This document shows positions 41,050-49,431 of a stretch of 64,000 bases of DNA, piece by piece (the first letter of the stretch is position 1; each line of letters begins with the position of its first letter). The DNA is from Gottfriedia solisilvae (GTDB taxonomy: Bacteria; Bacillota; Bacilli; Bacillales; Bacillaceae_G). A program made the translations under genes and the position numbers. Under the pieces are notes generated by a model, which was not told the DNA's origin, made no database searches, and worked only from the letters and a program-made list of their open reading frames with translations. The DNA is taken from contig NZ_NETJ01000002.1 in assembly GCF_002128405.1 (NCBI RefSeq), forward strand, positions 496,001-560,000, given 5' to 3'.

Positions 41050-41106
41050 ATGTAACTAACTGGCGCTTTAGTTTAACAAGGATCGACTGCTTCGGCGTTC
41101 TTTTTT
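41050..41106 (+). repeat. attC-like junction with terminator
   Basis: Core 41054-41073 (right arm TTTAGTT), left box ATGTAAC; hairpin CGACTGC-TTCG-GCGTTC 41084-41100 with six T's. R2 decayed (GCACTATCTAATTACAGG). Confidence 0.8.
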
Positions 41107-41112
41107 ATTGCA

Positions 41113-41256
41113 CTATCTAATTACAGGAGCAGATTCACTTGTTTTGCATACTTATCAATTGAAACTAACCCTTCAATATTTTTTTCCGTCAGACGGAATG
41201 ATTTCCCCAATATCTACACGAATAATATCACCTTTGCGAAGTTGAATTGATGCTAC
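41113..41256 (-). pseudogene. Relic of a P-type ATPase gene (KdpB-like)
   Basis: On the minus strand the frame reads ASIQLRKGDIIRVDIGEIIP SDG, the A-domain signature of P-type ATPases (LRKGD...GEIIPSDG), then after a shift in an A-run IEGLVSIDKYAKQ, equivalent to EG.ASVDES. The rest of the gene is gone. Confidence 0.55.
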
Positions 41257-41915
41257 TAATTTATATGAACTATGAATTAGTAAAAAATATAAGTGATAAA
41301 AAGACTACCAAGTTTATTTTAAGACAGTCTGCAAGAACAAGATGGGAAGAAATAAAAACATTCAATTGTTCAAAAATTAGTAAGAGAATTAAAGCATTTA
41401 GATGTTTAATTGTTGCTGATCAAACATTAAAATAATAGTTATTGATCTTATTTATTTAAAGATTCAATTATTCAATATGTTTTACTATATCGTATGTTCA
41501 AATAAATTATTTTTTCTTGAAAAAAGATTGAGAATGTAAGAGAATCTCAATCTTTTTTTGTTATAGAATTATTCTACAAAAAAAGTTGGATTATACAATA
41601 CTTAAGATTTGAAGTAAAAATGTAGATAAAAAATTTAGGATGGAAAATTTTAGGTTAGATGCTATATTCAATCCTAAATCTCATTTTCAATTTACCAATC
41701 TATTATCATCTAATTTATCAATCATTATCATCTAAAATATTGTATTGTTTATATTTCTGAATACTTATAAGATTATGACTAGTCTTACTATATCTCTTAA
41801 AGGAGGAATAAATAACACGATTTAATAGTGGATTTAAAGAAGCAATGAATAGAAGGCGGTTATTATGCAATCTGCATCCTCAGTTTGTTTAATAAAAAAA
41901 TATGGAGGTTAACAA
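41257..41915. other. Region without a convincing gene, with one terminator hairpin
   Basis: A 62-codon open frame at 41247-41435 lacks an RBS and any recognisable similarity. Hairpin AAGATTGAGA/TCTCAATCTT with eight T's at 41524-41563. The 350 bp before the Big2 gene is AT-rich upstream DNA. Confidence 0.4.
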
Positions 41916-44900
41916 ATGAGAATAAAAATGACAAAACGTATTACATCTTTAACACTCGTACTAACCCTATTCATGTCTCTATTTAGTAGTTTGGTTTTTG
42001 CCTCAACTGAAAAGGCAGCCGGAGCAACAAAGAGCCCACCAACGAAGGAGATTGTAAAACTCATTCCAAGTGAATCAACAGTCTCGCTCTCACTGAATCA
42101 AGGTCACCACGGTTTAAAGGTTGAAGCAGAGTATAAGGATGGAAGTAAAGCAGATGTTACAGCGGAAGGAAAATGGACATCACAAGATGAAAAAGTTGTA
42201 ACTGTTGAAACTGGAAGACTAAAAGCAGTAAATATTGGGTCTACAAATGTACAATTTAGTCTTGGTAATGCCGTTTTAAACATTGAAGTAAATATAAAGA
42301 AAAGTACACAAGTTTTAAGTCAATTGTCAACTCCTTCAGAAAGTAAAAAAATTGTATCGCTTGTTTTAGAAGCTAAACAAATTACCTACATAGATGAAGG
42401 GCAAGAGCGTCCGATCGCTTTAAAAGCGCTTTATAGCGATGGTTCGATGGAAGACGTATCGAAATTAGCTAAATGGGAATCAGAAGATCCTTCAATTGCA
42501 TTGGTTGAAAAAGGTGTATTAAAAGGGATATCAAACGGTAATGTTGCAATGAAAGTAACTTACGCAAATCTTCCACAAATAAACTTCTTTGCTTCGATAA
42601 GAGGCATTCCTCATGGTGATGAGCTGTACCTTTCGGCTGACATGTTTAGGTTAGAAACCTCTCATGAGCCGGTTCAAGTAGATGCCAATATAAAGAACAC
42701 CTGGGGGAATGGAGCATATTCATGGAAAGATGTTACTTCTTCAGGAAGTTGGACAACGACAAATCGTAATGTTGCTACTGTTAATAAAGATGGTCAGATT
42801 ACCCCAGTTGGAATAGGCCAAGCATACATCTATTTTAAATACGATAAGTTGGTTAGTGCTGTACTTGTTAATGTTGTTAAGCCTACAAAGCTTGTAACTG
42901 ATGAACCTACAGTTGAATTATTGCCAGGTCAAAATTGGCCTGTTAATTTAACCGAAGTATTCACAAACGGAATATCAGAAGGTGGTGTGAATTTAAGTGA
43001 AAATGTAAATCCTAATGAAGTCAAATGGACCGTCGATGATAACAGCATTGCAACGGTTACTGATTCAGGATATATCATTGGACGTAAGACCGGTAAAACC
43101 ATTGTGACAGCTTCCTATCGATCAGATGTTCTTCCTCCAGTTAAAATTGAGGTTGCTGTCACCAATAAGCTTACTACTCCAAGAGTTATTGGTTTGACAG
43201 CATCTCCATCAAATCTCTCTTTAGGTGCAGGAGATGAATCGCCAGTTGCAATAACAGCGATTTACAGTGATGGAAGCACGGAGGATGTCTCAGGTTCCGT
43301 TGAATTTTACTCTGATAATGAAAAAGTAGCTTATACTCAGCGAACATATGGTGGAGCACCAAATGTTATTGGTAATATGAGTGGCTCAACTGTTTTTCAT
43401 GCTATCTATAATAATGGTCGTAACACTGTAGATATCCCGGTGGCAGTCAAGGATAAAGATGGTCAGAAGCAGGCTCCAATCCCTGAATCAATTTCTGTTA
43501 CACCAGATATGAAAAATATGGTAATAAATCAACAGCAGCAATTAGAGGTAAAAACGACCTATTCAGACAGATCAAATTCAACTTCATATGCGGAATATAA
43601 ATCATCTAATCCTAATGTTGTTAAAGTAAATAAGGATGGCCTGCTTACTGCTGTAGGCACTGGTACAACAACTATTACCGTAGATAGCTCTGGATACTCA
43701 AAGCAGGTTTCAATTGTCGTTTCAAATGAACCTTCTAATGATTTTGTAAATAAAATTGTTGATCTGATTCCTAGTGAAAAAGACATCTCCTTTAGTTTAT
43801 CTGAGCACACGCATTCGTTCTCTGTAAAAGCAAAATATAAGGATGGTTCAACAGCTGACGTTACATCAGACACAAGATTCACATCATTAGACCCAGACAA
43901 AGTTACAGTTAAGAATGGTGTTCTTACAGCAGTAGCAGCAGGAACAACACAGGTACTGATCGATTACGGCACAAGCACAAAAATCTTGAATGTTTCAATC
44001 CTTTCTAGGAATGATGCATCAATTAAAGATTTAAAAATTGAGTCCTTACTTGTTTCATCATTGAATGTTGTTGTTCAAAAAGATAAGCTTTATCCAGTAC
44101 ATCTCTTTGCTCAATACAATGATGGAACTCAAAGGGAGATATCGAACTCAATTCAGTGGACAACAGAGGATTCAACAGTTGTAAGTGTTAAAGATGGGAA
44201 ATTTATTGGAATGAAAACTGGAAAAACGACGGTTAGTGCAACAATTGCAGGTTTCTCTTCTATTAAAATTCCAGTAAAAGTACAAGACCAAGCTGGACCA
44301 GTAAATTTAGTAGGAATTGTTAGCACAGGGATGGTATTACAGCCTGAAGCAGGATCTCTAGTAGATGCGCTTTCTGGTACGCAAAATGGGATGATATTAC
44401 ACCCTGAAGCAGGAACTGTTGATGCGAACGCGTTTGCTGAGTATACAGATCATAATATCGTTCAGGTTGATACAGAAGGGAAATGGGAATCTTCCGACGA
44501 AAGTGTAGCAACTGTTGATCAGAACGGGGTTATTAAATGGGTCGGCCCTGGTGAAGCATACATCTGGTTCATTTATGAAAATATGAGAGATGCTGTTTGG
44601 GTAAGAAACATTAAGCCTGTAGATTTATATTGGGCTGAAAACGATAAATGGACAGATAGCAATGTAATATTAGAACCTAATAAGTCCACTGATATATCAA
44701 TTAATGGATTCTTTGGTCGTCCAGGCAGAGATGGAAGGTGTGATTGTTATAATCTTAATAGCAAAGCAAAATTGACGGTGGCGGACGAATCGGTTGCAAC
44801 GATTTCTGCTGATGGACATCTCATCGCTCACTCTGTTGGAAAAACGACAATAACTGCTACTGTTTTTGGAATGTCAAAGACAATTGATGTAGAAGTTGTA

Positions 44901-45173
44901 GCAAAGTATCCTACATTTACTATAGGTATAAGTTCCTCGCCTGGTTATATCGTAAATTCAGTAGGCTCAAAAAATGAGGTAGTCATTAATGCTATGTCAA
45001 GCGATGGAACGATAAAAGACGTAACAGCTGATGTCAAATATACTAGTTCCAATCCGGAAGTAGCGGAAGTGACCGCTGATCATAAGATTGTGACGAAATC
45101 AGAGGGAGCAGCTGTGATATTTGCCGAATATGACGGATTTAAAATTTATTTTCCTGTTATCGTTAAACCATAA
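41916..45173 (+). CDS. Large exported protein with repeated bacterial Ig-like (Big2) domains (1085 aa)
   Basis: An ATG follows GGAGGT. Signal peptide MTKRITSLTLVLTLFMSLF... ends near VFAS. About eleven Big2-type modules of some 90-95 aa follow, each with (Y)SDGS.(E/A)DV(T/S), W.S.D..VATV and GKT.V.A strings. Modules 1-5 correspond in order to modules 7-11, so a five-module block was duplicated around module 6. No LPxTG or SLH anchor is seen at the C-terminus (FKIYFPVIVKP). Likely a surface or secreted adhesin/structural protein. Not a typical cassette gene in size. Confidence 0.85.
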   Translation: MRIKMTKRITSLTLVLTLFMSLFSSLVFASTEKAAGATKSPPTKEIVKLIPSESTVSLSLNQGHHGLKVEAEYKDGSKADVTAEGKWTSQDEKVVTVETGRLKAVNIGSTNVQFSLGNAVLNIEVNIKKSTQVLSQLSTPSESKKIVSLVLEAKQITYIDEGQERPIALKALYSDGSMEDVSKLAKWESEDPSIALVEKGVLKGISNGNVAMKVTYANLPQINFFASIRGIPHGDELYLSADMFRLETSHEPVQVDANIKNTWGNGAYSWKDVTSSGSWTTTNRNVATVNKDGQITPVGIGQAYIYFKYDKLVSAVLVNVVKPTKLVTDEPTVELLPGQNWPVNLTEVFTNGISEGGVNLSENVNPNEVKWTVDDNSIATVTDSGYIIGRKTGKTIVTASYRSDVLPPVKIEVAVTNKLTTPRVIGLTASPSNLSLGAGDESPVAITAIYSDGSTEDVSGSVEFYSDNEKVAYTQRTYGGAPNVIGNMSGSTVFHAIYNNGRNTVDIPVAVKDKDGQKQAPIPESISVTPDMKNMVINQQQQLEVKTTYSDRSNSTSYAEYKSSNPNVVKVNKDGLLTAVGTGTTTITVDSSGYSKQVSIVVSNEPSNDFVNKIVDLIPSEKDISFSLSEHTHSFSVKAKYKDGSTADVTSDTRFTSLDPDKVTVKNGVLTAVAAGTTQVLIDYGTSTKILNVSILSRNDASIKDLKIESLLVSSLNVVVQKDKLYPVHLFAQYNDGTQREISNSIQWTTEDSTVVSVKDGKFIGMKTGKTTVSATIAGFSSIKIPVKVQDQAGPVNLVGIVSTGMVLQPEAGSLVDALSGTQNGMILHPEAGTVDANAFAEYTDHNIVQVDTEGKWESSDESVATVDQNGVIKWVGPGEAYIWFIYENMRDAVWVRNIKPVDLYWAENDKWTDSNVILEPNKSTDISINGFFGRPGRDGRCDCYNLNSKAKLTVADESVATISADGHLIAHSVGKTTITATVFGMSKTIDVEVVAKYPTFTIGISSSPGYIVNSVGSKNEVVINAMSSDGTIKDVTADVKYTSSNPEVAEVTADHKIVTKSEGAAVIFAEYDGFKIYFPVIVKP

Positions 45174-45246
45174 AGCATACTTTGTATTATTGACGTTTAG
45201 ATGAACTTTACCTTTAAGATACAAAATAGTCTGGTTTTTATGTTCA

Positions 45247-45287
45247 ACCCCGTAAGTTAGCTATAATCTAACATTACGGGGTATTTT
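45247..45287 (+). terminator. Terminator behind the Big2 gene
   Basis: CCCCGTAA/TTACGGGG with an inner TTAG/CTAA pair at 45248-45282, then TATTTTT. Confidence 0.75.
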
Positions 45288-45288
45288 T

Positions 45289-45384
45289 ATGAATGAATTT
45301 AAAAGGAATAGTAAAAATTCCTTTATTAGTTCAATTAATGAATTTGCAATGAAGCAAGGTATCAAAATAAGAAATTCTTATTAA
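45289..45384 (+). CDS. Possible microprotein or gene remnant (31 aa)
   Basis: ATG at 45289; MNEFKRNSKNSFISSINEFA then MKQGIKIRNSY stop, ending at the junction. No RBS (the terminator stem is in its place). More likely the remnant of a cassette gene than an expressed peptide. Confidence 0.3.
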   Translation: MNEFKRNSKNSFISSINEFAMKQGIKIRNSY

Positions 45385-45465
45385 GCTAACTGGCGCGTTA
45401 GTTACATAACGGATAGGCTGCTTCAGCAGCCTTTTTTTGCACTAATTAGCAGTCAAATATTCAAT
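45380..45465 (+). repeat. attC-like cassette junction (composite)
   Basis: Core 45384-45403 (AGCTAACTGGCGCGTTAGTT); hairpin AGGCTGC-TTCA-GCAGCCT 45415-45432 with seven T's; R2 ACTAATTAGCAGTCAAATAT 45441-45460. Confidence 0.82.
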
Positions 45466-45531
45466 TTTTGATTATGGTGTATTATAAAAGTACAAATAAG
45501 ATATAAAAACCTTGTTTAAAGGAGAAATGTA

Positions 45532-45951
45532 ATGAGCCTTGCGACTTATCTTGGGTGTAATTTTAATGTAGAAATAACGGACAAAGTAACTAATGAGCCT
45601 ATTGAAATTGGTTACACTTTTTCAGATGAAAATAACAGAAGAGATGTTCAAAGTAAGCACTTTTCTACTCAAAATGTATATGAAATTGAATTACCGAATC
45701 CTATTTGGCAGTTAAATCATTATCAAAAAAAGAACTATCCACGAAATTATAAAAAATCACAAAGAGATTTTATTGCTTTATGTGACCTTCTAAAACAGTA
45801 TCTTAAGCCAGGGGAGTATTGTGAAATCTATCCCTGCTGGCTAGGTGAAGAGCTTGAGCGAAGTGAAAGTGAATGTACAATTCAATTAGACAGTTATAAT
45901 ATCGATAAAATTACAATTTATGAAAAATGTCTAGTTAGAATAGAGAAATAG
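45532..45951 (+). CDS. Cassette protein of unknown function (139 aa)
   Basis: An ATG follows AAAGGAGAA. Soluble: MSLATYLGCNFNVEITDKVT, EIGYTFSDENNRRDVQSKHF, PGEYCEIYPCWLGEE. I recall homologues annotated as hypothetical in Bacillus (ATYLG.NF.VE, CW.GEE) but no function. Some features (short beta-rich, conserved W and C) fit an immunity-type protein. Confidence 0.65.
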   Translation: MSLATYLGCNFNVEITDKVTNEPIEIGYTFSDENNRRDVQSKHFSTQNVYEIELPNPIWQLNHYQKKNYPRNYKKSQRDFIALCDLLKQYLKPGEYCEIYPCWLGEELERSESECTIQLDSYNIDKITIYEKCLVRIEK

Positions 45952-45999
45952 ATGTTCATATAAATAGCACCAATTCTAAATAGAACTACAAGTTTTCTT

Positions 46000-46057
46000 A
46001 TGTAACTAACTGGCGCGTTAGTTAAAGAGCAAGAAGGCTGCTTCGGCAGTCTTTTTA
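46000..46057 (+). repeat. attC-like junction with terminator
   Basis: Consensus core 46004-46023, left box ATGTAAC; hairpin AGGCTGC-TTCG-GCAGTCT 46035-46052 with T-run. R2 not found. Confidence 0.83.
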
Positions 46058-46354
46058 TTTTGTAAAGGAAAACCTAATTTCCATAAATTTCAAAATTAAT
46101 GTTCAATATTGTTTTGATATAATTACCTTTGTGAGTGTATTCAATCGGGAATGGACGTAGTGAAAAATTTGAATGGGACGTGTTGTAATTATTATTATTG
46201 GAGTGTTATAGGAAGTATAAATATTTTCTTTTATAATGAAGAAAAACATAAAAGTAATATTCCGAAATGGACTTGAATTTAAGAACGGCACATTAATTGA
46301 TGAATTTCAATGAGTGGTAACGGCGTACTATGCTAGTAAAAGGAGGTTTTATGT
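46057..46354. other. Upstream region with possible gene remnants
   Basis: Contains TGATATAAT at 46115-46123 (extended -10) and a 25-codon open frame from ATG 46225 (MKKNIKVIFRNGLEFKNGTL...) without RBS. Either a long leader or a decayed cassette. Confidence 0.4.
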
Positions 46355-47131
46355 TTGAAAAAAATTGTGTTGTTTTTGCTTTTTTTATCTCTTACGATTG
46401 GTTTATTTTTCTTATTTAAAAACAAACCGCTTCATGAAGGTAGTTACATTCGTTATGATCAAAAGCATGACAAGATTGAATACCTACACATTAAAAATGT
46501 AAAGCCTTTTAATGGAGAGATGAAAATCATTTATTTAGATCGCAGTGATTTCAGTATTAAAGAAGACCAGTACGCTCTTAAAACCTCACCTCAAGCAGAT
46601 AACTTTAAAAACGTTTCAATAAGACAAGCAGAAGCTAAACTAACAAAATTTAAAGTGACGTTAGAGAAAAAAATGGTGAACATAGGTGTTAGCCGCGTGA
46701 AGGAAGTATTGAAACAGCCGTTTTTTGATAAACCTGTAGTTTTACCTCCAAATCATAGATTCGAAGGTAAATTGGGTGCTACAAAATTCGTTTATGTGAC
46801 ATTATTTGGTCGAGATGATATTTATAATTATTTTTATGTTGATTTAACAAAAACAGCTAATAAAGATTATGAAAACGATGTAACCTCAAAATATAACCCT
46901 AGTATTTTGATGACCTCAGATACAGCTGAACAAATCATCAAACTTGCGGATGATTATTATTACAAGAGTGATGGGACATACAACCCAAATTTATTTTATA
47001 ATGTTGAAGATGAGAATGATGGTATGTACACTGTTAGTGTGTATGATTTGTCTGACGATACCTCTCCGCCAATATATACGTATCTTGTTGATTTGAAGAA
47101 TAAAACTGTAGAACTAAAAAAAGATAGCTAA
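46355..47131 (+). CDS. Exported protein of unknown function (258 aa)
   Basis: TTG 46355 is 8 nt from AGGAGG at 46341-46346; the nearer ATG 46351 is out of frame. N-terminal MKKIVLFLLFLSLTIGLFFL signal or anchor. The exported domain is long and charged (RYDQKHDKIEYLHIKNVKPF, KLGATKFVYVTLFGRDDIYN). Unrecognised. Its stop codon lies within a strong terminator hairpin. Confidence 0.68.
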   Translation: MKKIVLFLLFLSLTIGLFFLFKNKPLHEGSYIRYDQKHDKIEYLHIKNVKPFNGEMKIIYLDRSDFSIKEDQYALKTSPQADNFKNVSIRQAEAKLTKFKVTLEKKMVNIGVSRVKEVLKQPFFDKPVVLPPNHRFEGKLGATKFVYVTLFGRDDIYNYFYVDLTKTANKDYENDVTSKYNPSILMTSDTAEQIIKLADDYYYKSDGTYNPNLFYNVEDENDGMYTVSVYDLSDDTSPPIYTYLVDLKNKTVELKKDS

Positions 47132-47155
47132 TTAGCTATCCTTTTTTAGTTCTAC
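47108..47155 (+). terminator. Terminator overlapping the stop codon
   Basis: Arms of 22 nt (47108-47129 and 47134-47155) with one mismatch, containing GATAGCT/AGCTATC and A/T runs, so it can act both ways. Confidence 0.8.
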
Positions 47156-47195
47156 CTAATTTAGTTTTTCAAGGATCAACAATTATTAAATTTTT

Positions 47196-47282
47196 ATTGA
47201 ACTAACTGGCGCTTTAGTTGAACAAGATCCTTGTCGCAATTGCGACTTTTTTTATTGAAGAAACAGGGCAGATTAGTTGAAT
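47196..47282 (+). repeat. attC-like cassette junction (composite)
   Basis: Core 47200-47219 (right arm TTTAGTT), left box ATTGAAC, right GTTGAAC; hairpin GTCGCAATTGCGAC 47232-47245 with seven T's; R2 CAGGGCAGATTAGTTGAAT 47264-47282. Confidence 0.85.
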
Positions 47283-47287
47283 TAGAG

Positions 47288-47296
47288 TGTTATAAT
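47288..47296 (+). promoter_or_regulatory. Extended -10 promoter
   Basis: TGTTATAAT starts 6 bases after R2 and 43 bp before the microprotein gene at 47340. Confidence 0.6.
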
Positions 47297-47339
47297 TAAT
47301 GTGAGTTTACAACAAAGAATTAAAAATGGAGTGACAATA

Positions 47340-47435
47340 ATGTCATGGTATATATTAGGGTATTTAGTTTTCTACTGGGGGATTCCTCTTTTAATACTAA
47401 TTGCACTGTTTACTTGGTTGGTGTTTAAACTTTAA
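47340..47435 (+). CDS. Membrane microprotein (31 aa), sole gene of its cassette
   Basis: ATG with GGAGTG at 47328-47333. MSWYILGYLVFYWGIPLLIL IALFTWLVFKL is one continuous hydrophobic helix. A complete cassette surrounds it: promoter at 47288, RBS, ORF and junction at 47446. No family known; such peptides can be regulators of membrane complexes or toxins. Confidence 0.65.
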   Translation: MSWYILGYLVFYWGIPLLILIALFTWLVFKL

Positions 47436-47445
47436 GAGAATCCTT

Positions 47446-47532
47446 GTACAACTAACTGGCGCATTAGTTGAAAAACGTGATCGACGTTTTTGTCGGTCCT
47501 TTTTATTGCACAAAATGGCAGGAAAGTTGAAT
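47446..47532 (+). repeat. attC-like cassette junction (composite)
   Basis: Core 47450-47469 (right arm ATTAGTT), left box GTACAAC; hairpin GATCGAC/GTCGGTC 47479-47498 with T-run; R2 AAATGGCAGGAAAGTTGAAT 47513-47532. Confidence 0.85.
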
Positions 47533-47613
47533 ATGGAAAAAGGTTTCAATGGTATGATATGGAATATAATGGTAATAAACATTAGCAATTAACTTTTTAA
47601 AAGTAGGTGAATT

Positions 47614-47844
47614 ATGAAGAAGAAAACACATGAAACAGAGTCAACGGATAGTAAGGTTAATGTGGATGATCACGAAATATATTCACCGATAGAGGATTTA
47701 CAAAGAATAGAAGGTGTTGGTCCTTTAAAAAGGAATAGTTTAGACTTAGATAAACAACCAAAGGCAATTAAATTTATAGGATATTTTTTTATTGCATTTG
47801 TTTTAATATCAACTTTATTTTTTCTAATTGCAAATTTCTTATAG
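47614..47844 (+). CDS. Single-pass membrane protein (76 aa)
   Basis: An ATG follows AGTAGGTGA. Polar N-terminal half (ETESTDSKVNVDDHEIYSPI, EGVGPLKRNSLDL) and a C-terminal helix (IKFIGYFFIAFVLISTLFFL). Looks tail-anchored. The TAG stop directly abuts the next junction core. Confidence 0.65.
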   Translation: MKKKTHETESTDSKVNVDDHEIYSPIEDLQRIEGVGPLKRNSLDLDKQPKAIKFIGYFFIAFVLISTLFFLIANFL

Positions 47845-47926
47845 AACTAACTGGCGTGATAGTTGAATTTTATCGCGAGTCGCTAAAGCGGCTTTTTTTA
47901 TTGAAGTAACGGCTGGAAAGTTTAAT
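47841..47926 (+). repeat. attC-like cassette junction (composite)
   Basis: Core 47845-47864 (spacer TGGCGT, right arm GATAGTT), starting at the base after the preceding stop codon; hairpin AGTCGC/GCGGCT 47878-47893; R2 GTAACGGCTGGAAAGTTTAAT 47906-47926. Confidence 0.82.
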
Positions 47927-47983
47927 AATTATTATTATCTAAGAGGGGATAATTAAGTATGTTTTGATGAAAAGGTGATTTAT

Positions 47984-48481
47984 TTGGATCGAGAAGAAAA
48001 AGAAATAAGAAAACAAAGATTGAAAGAACTTATACAACAAAGTCAGAAAAAGCGTTTAGAAGAAGAATATACAAATTTAGCATCTGTGTATAAAGAGGAT
48101 TATCAAGATATAAATTCTGTAGAAATTTTATCAGAAGAAGAAAGTGAAAGTATTTATGATAAATTACAAGATAATTATCCATTAGTATCTTATGGAATTG
48201 GTGGAATTGACTGGAATTTAATGAAAAACAAAATGGAAATTACGACTTCGCGTCAAATCCAACAGTTTATTAATGAGCAAAGATATGACAATGTTAAGGT
48301 ATATAGTTTAAAAAAAGCATCAGGATATCCAGGAACCCCGCCAGTTTTAGTAACTCCAATAAATAATATTATTAAGAGTTTCAATGACTTAAAATATGTT
48401 GAGCAAATACTATATTGTATTGAAAAGAAGTTTGTACTAGAAATAAATTTTAGTGGAAAAATTTTATTAGGGTGGAAGTAA
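47984..48481 (+). CDS. Cassette protein with charged N-terminal helix (165 aa)
   Basis: TTG 47984 is 7 nt after AAGGTG at 47971-47976; a GTG at 47975 overlaps that RBS. Residues 1-30 form a highly charged helix (EEKEIRKQRLKELIQQSQKK). Then SEEESESIYDKLQDNYPLVS and YSLKKASGYPGTPPVLVTPI. The end KYVEQILYCIEKKFVLEINF suggests a small alpha/beta domain, possibly immunity-type. Unrecognised. Confidence 0.65.
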   Translation: MDREEKEIRKQRLKELIQQSQKKRLEEEYTNLASVYKEDYQDINSVEILSEEESESIYDKLQDNYPLVSYGIGGIDWNLMKNKMEITTSRQIQQFINEQRYDNVKVYSLKKASGYPGTPPVLVTPINNIIKSFNDLKYVEQILYCIEKKFVLEINFSGKILLGWK

Positions 48482-48507
48482 CGGATATTGTTATGTCTGT
48501 TTTTCTT

Positions 48508-48589
48508 CTTCAACTAACTGGCGCGTTAGTTGAAGTTACGAGTCGCAAATGCGGCTTTTTTTTTGAAGAAAATGGCAGTTTAGTTTAAT
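48508..48589 (+). repeat. attC-like cassette junction (composite)
   Basis: Consensus core 48512-48531, boxes CTTCAAC and GTTGAAG; hairpin AGTCGCA/TGCGGCT 48541-48556 with T-run; R2 AAATGGCAGTTTAGTTTAAT 48570-48589. Confidence 0.86.
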
Positions 48590-48611
48590 AAGGATAATTA
48601 TAAAAAGCAAA

Positions 48612-48620
48612 TTCCCCCAA
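48612..48620. promoter_or_regulatory. TTCCCCCAA motif
   Basis: Second copy of the motif seen at 15741; lies about 20 bp upstream of a TGATATAAT extended -10 (48640-48648). Confidence 0.4.
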
Positions 48621-48639
48621 ATTACAATTCTTATTCCAG

Positions 48640-48648
48640 TGATATAAT
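48640..48648 (+). promoter_or_regulatory. Extended -10 promoter
   Basis: TGATATAAT, 64 bp before the GTG start at 48712. Confidence 0.55.
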
Positions 48649-48711
48649 TAATTTATATTTATTTACTATTAAATATAATACTAAGGTTTTTCTTTTATGG
48701 AGGAAAGATAA

Positions 48712-49008
48712 GTGCAGAAAGTAAAGAATGTTCTTTGTATCCTTTTTAATTTCTTTATCTTTGGTTTTCTTGTGTATTTTTTGAATGCACGTAGTAGTGG
48801 TTTTTGGAGTGTAAGCCCTTGGGGAGCTCACAATTTTACAACTATAACAATCCAAATAGTTGTGATTATTTTACCTTTAGTAGCCTTAGCATTATCAATA
48901 TTTATGGGTAAATCTAGAATAAGAATTGTTATGATACTAGTTAGCATCGTATTTTGTCTAGTATTCTTACACTATATTTTGGCTTGGTATAGGTATTTAA
49001 CAGAGTAA
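48712..49008 (+). CDS. Membrane protein (98 aa)
   Basis: GTG start with GGAGGAAAG. Three helices (residues 5-24, 44-63 and 70-92) and the loop LNARSSGFWSVSPWGAHNFT. Unrecognised; overall architecture is like small DUF3899 or YtpI-type proteins, but no motif supports this. Confidence 0.65.
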   Translation: MQKVKNVLCILFNFFIFGFLVYFLNARSSGFWSVSPWGAHNFTTITIQIVVIILPLVALALSIFMGKSRIRIVMILVSIVFCLVFLHYILAWYRYLTE

Positions 49009-49017
49009 GAATAAATT

Positions 49018-49045
49018 GTGCAACTATTGAGAGCTTTAGTTGAAC
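49018..49045 (+). repeat. attC-like cassette junction (short, diverged)
   Basis: Core 49022-49041 (AACTATTGAGAGCTTTAGTT), left box GTGCAAC, right box GTTGAAC. Confidence 0.75.
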
Positions 49046-49052
49046 AAGTAAT

Positions 49053-49061
49053 TGCTATAAT
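49053..49061 (+). promoter_or_regulatory. Extended -10 promoter
   Basis: TGCTATAAT starts 8 bases after the box GTTGAAC, 37 bp before the gene at 49098. Confidence 0.6.
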
Positions 49062-49097
49062 AAAAGGCAGAATTTTTTTATAAGGGGAAATAAAATA

Positions 49098-49223
49098 ATG
49101 TTAATACTTGCCCAAGAAGCGAATCCTATTTTAATTTATTTAGCTCTAATTGCTCCAATAATAGGCATTGTTTTGTTTCTTTTAGCTATTGTTATTATTG
49201 TTTGGATAGCAATTATAAGATAA
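49098..49223 (+). CDS. Membrane microprotein (41 aa), sole gene of its cassette
   Basis: An ATG follows AAGGGGAAA. MLILAQEANPILIYLALIAP then a helix IIGIVLFLLAIVIIVWIAII R. Almost entirely hydrophobic with one acidic residue near the start. Complete cassette with promoter, RBS, gene and junction. Unrecognised. Confidence 0.62.
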   Translation: MLILAQEANPILIYLALIAPIIGIVLFLLAIVIIVWIAIIR

Positions 49224-49252
49224 GTTCCTATCATCAATCCATCATAATTCTT

Positions 49253-49338
49253 ATTCAACTAACTGGCGCGTTAGTTGAACAATGATCGACTGCTTCGGCG
49301 GTCTTTTTTTAATGGACTTAATGGCAGTTTAGTTTACA
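49253..49338 (+). repeat. attC-like cassette junction (composite)
   Basis: Consensus core 49257-49276, boxes ATTCAAC and GTTGAAC; hairpin GATCGACTGC-TTCG-GCGGTC 49284-49303 with seven T's; R2 TTAATGGCAGTTTAGTTTAC 49318-49337. Confidence 0.86.
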
Positions 49339-49344
49339 AAGAAA

Positions 49345-49353
49345 TGATATAAT
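49345..49353 (+). promoter_or_regulatory. Extended -10 promoter
   Basis: TGATATAAT starts 7 bases after R2, upstream of the SMI1/KNR4 gene at 49432. Confidence 0.6.
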
Positions 49354-49431
49354 TTTATTGAAAAAATAAAGGTTTTTTATAAAAAGCATTGAAAAAACTC
49401 ATATTAATCGGAAAGTATCATGGAGGAAGAG

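Noticed and set aside
41247-41435. 62-codon ORF as a gene
   Set aside because: No RBS, no hydrophobic or family pattern, and it lies in decayed DNA next to a P-type ATPase relic.
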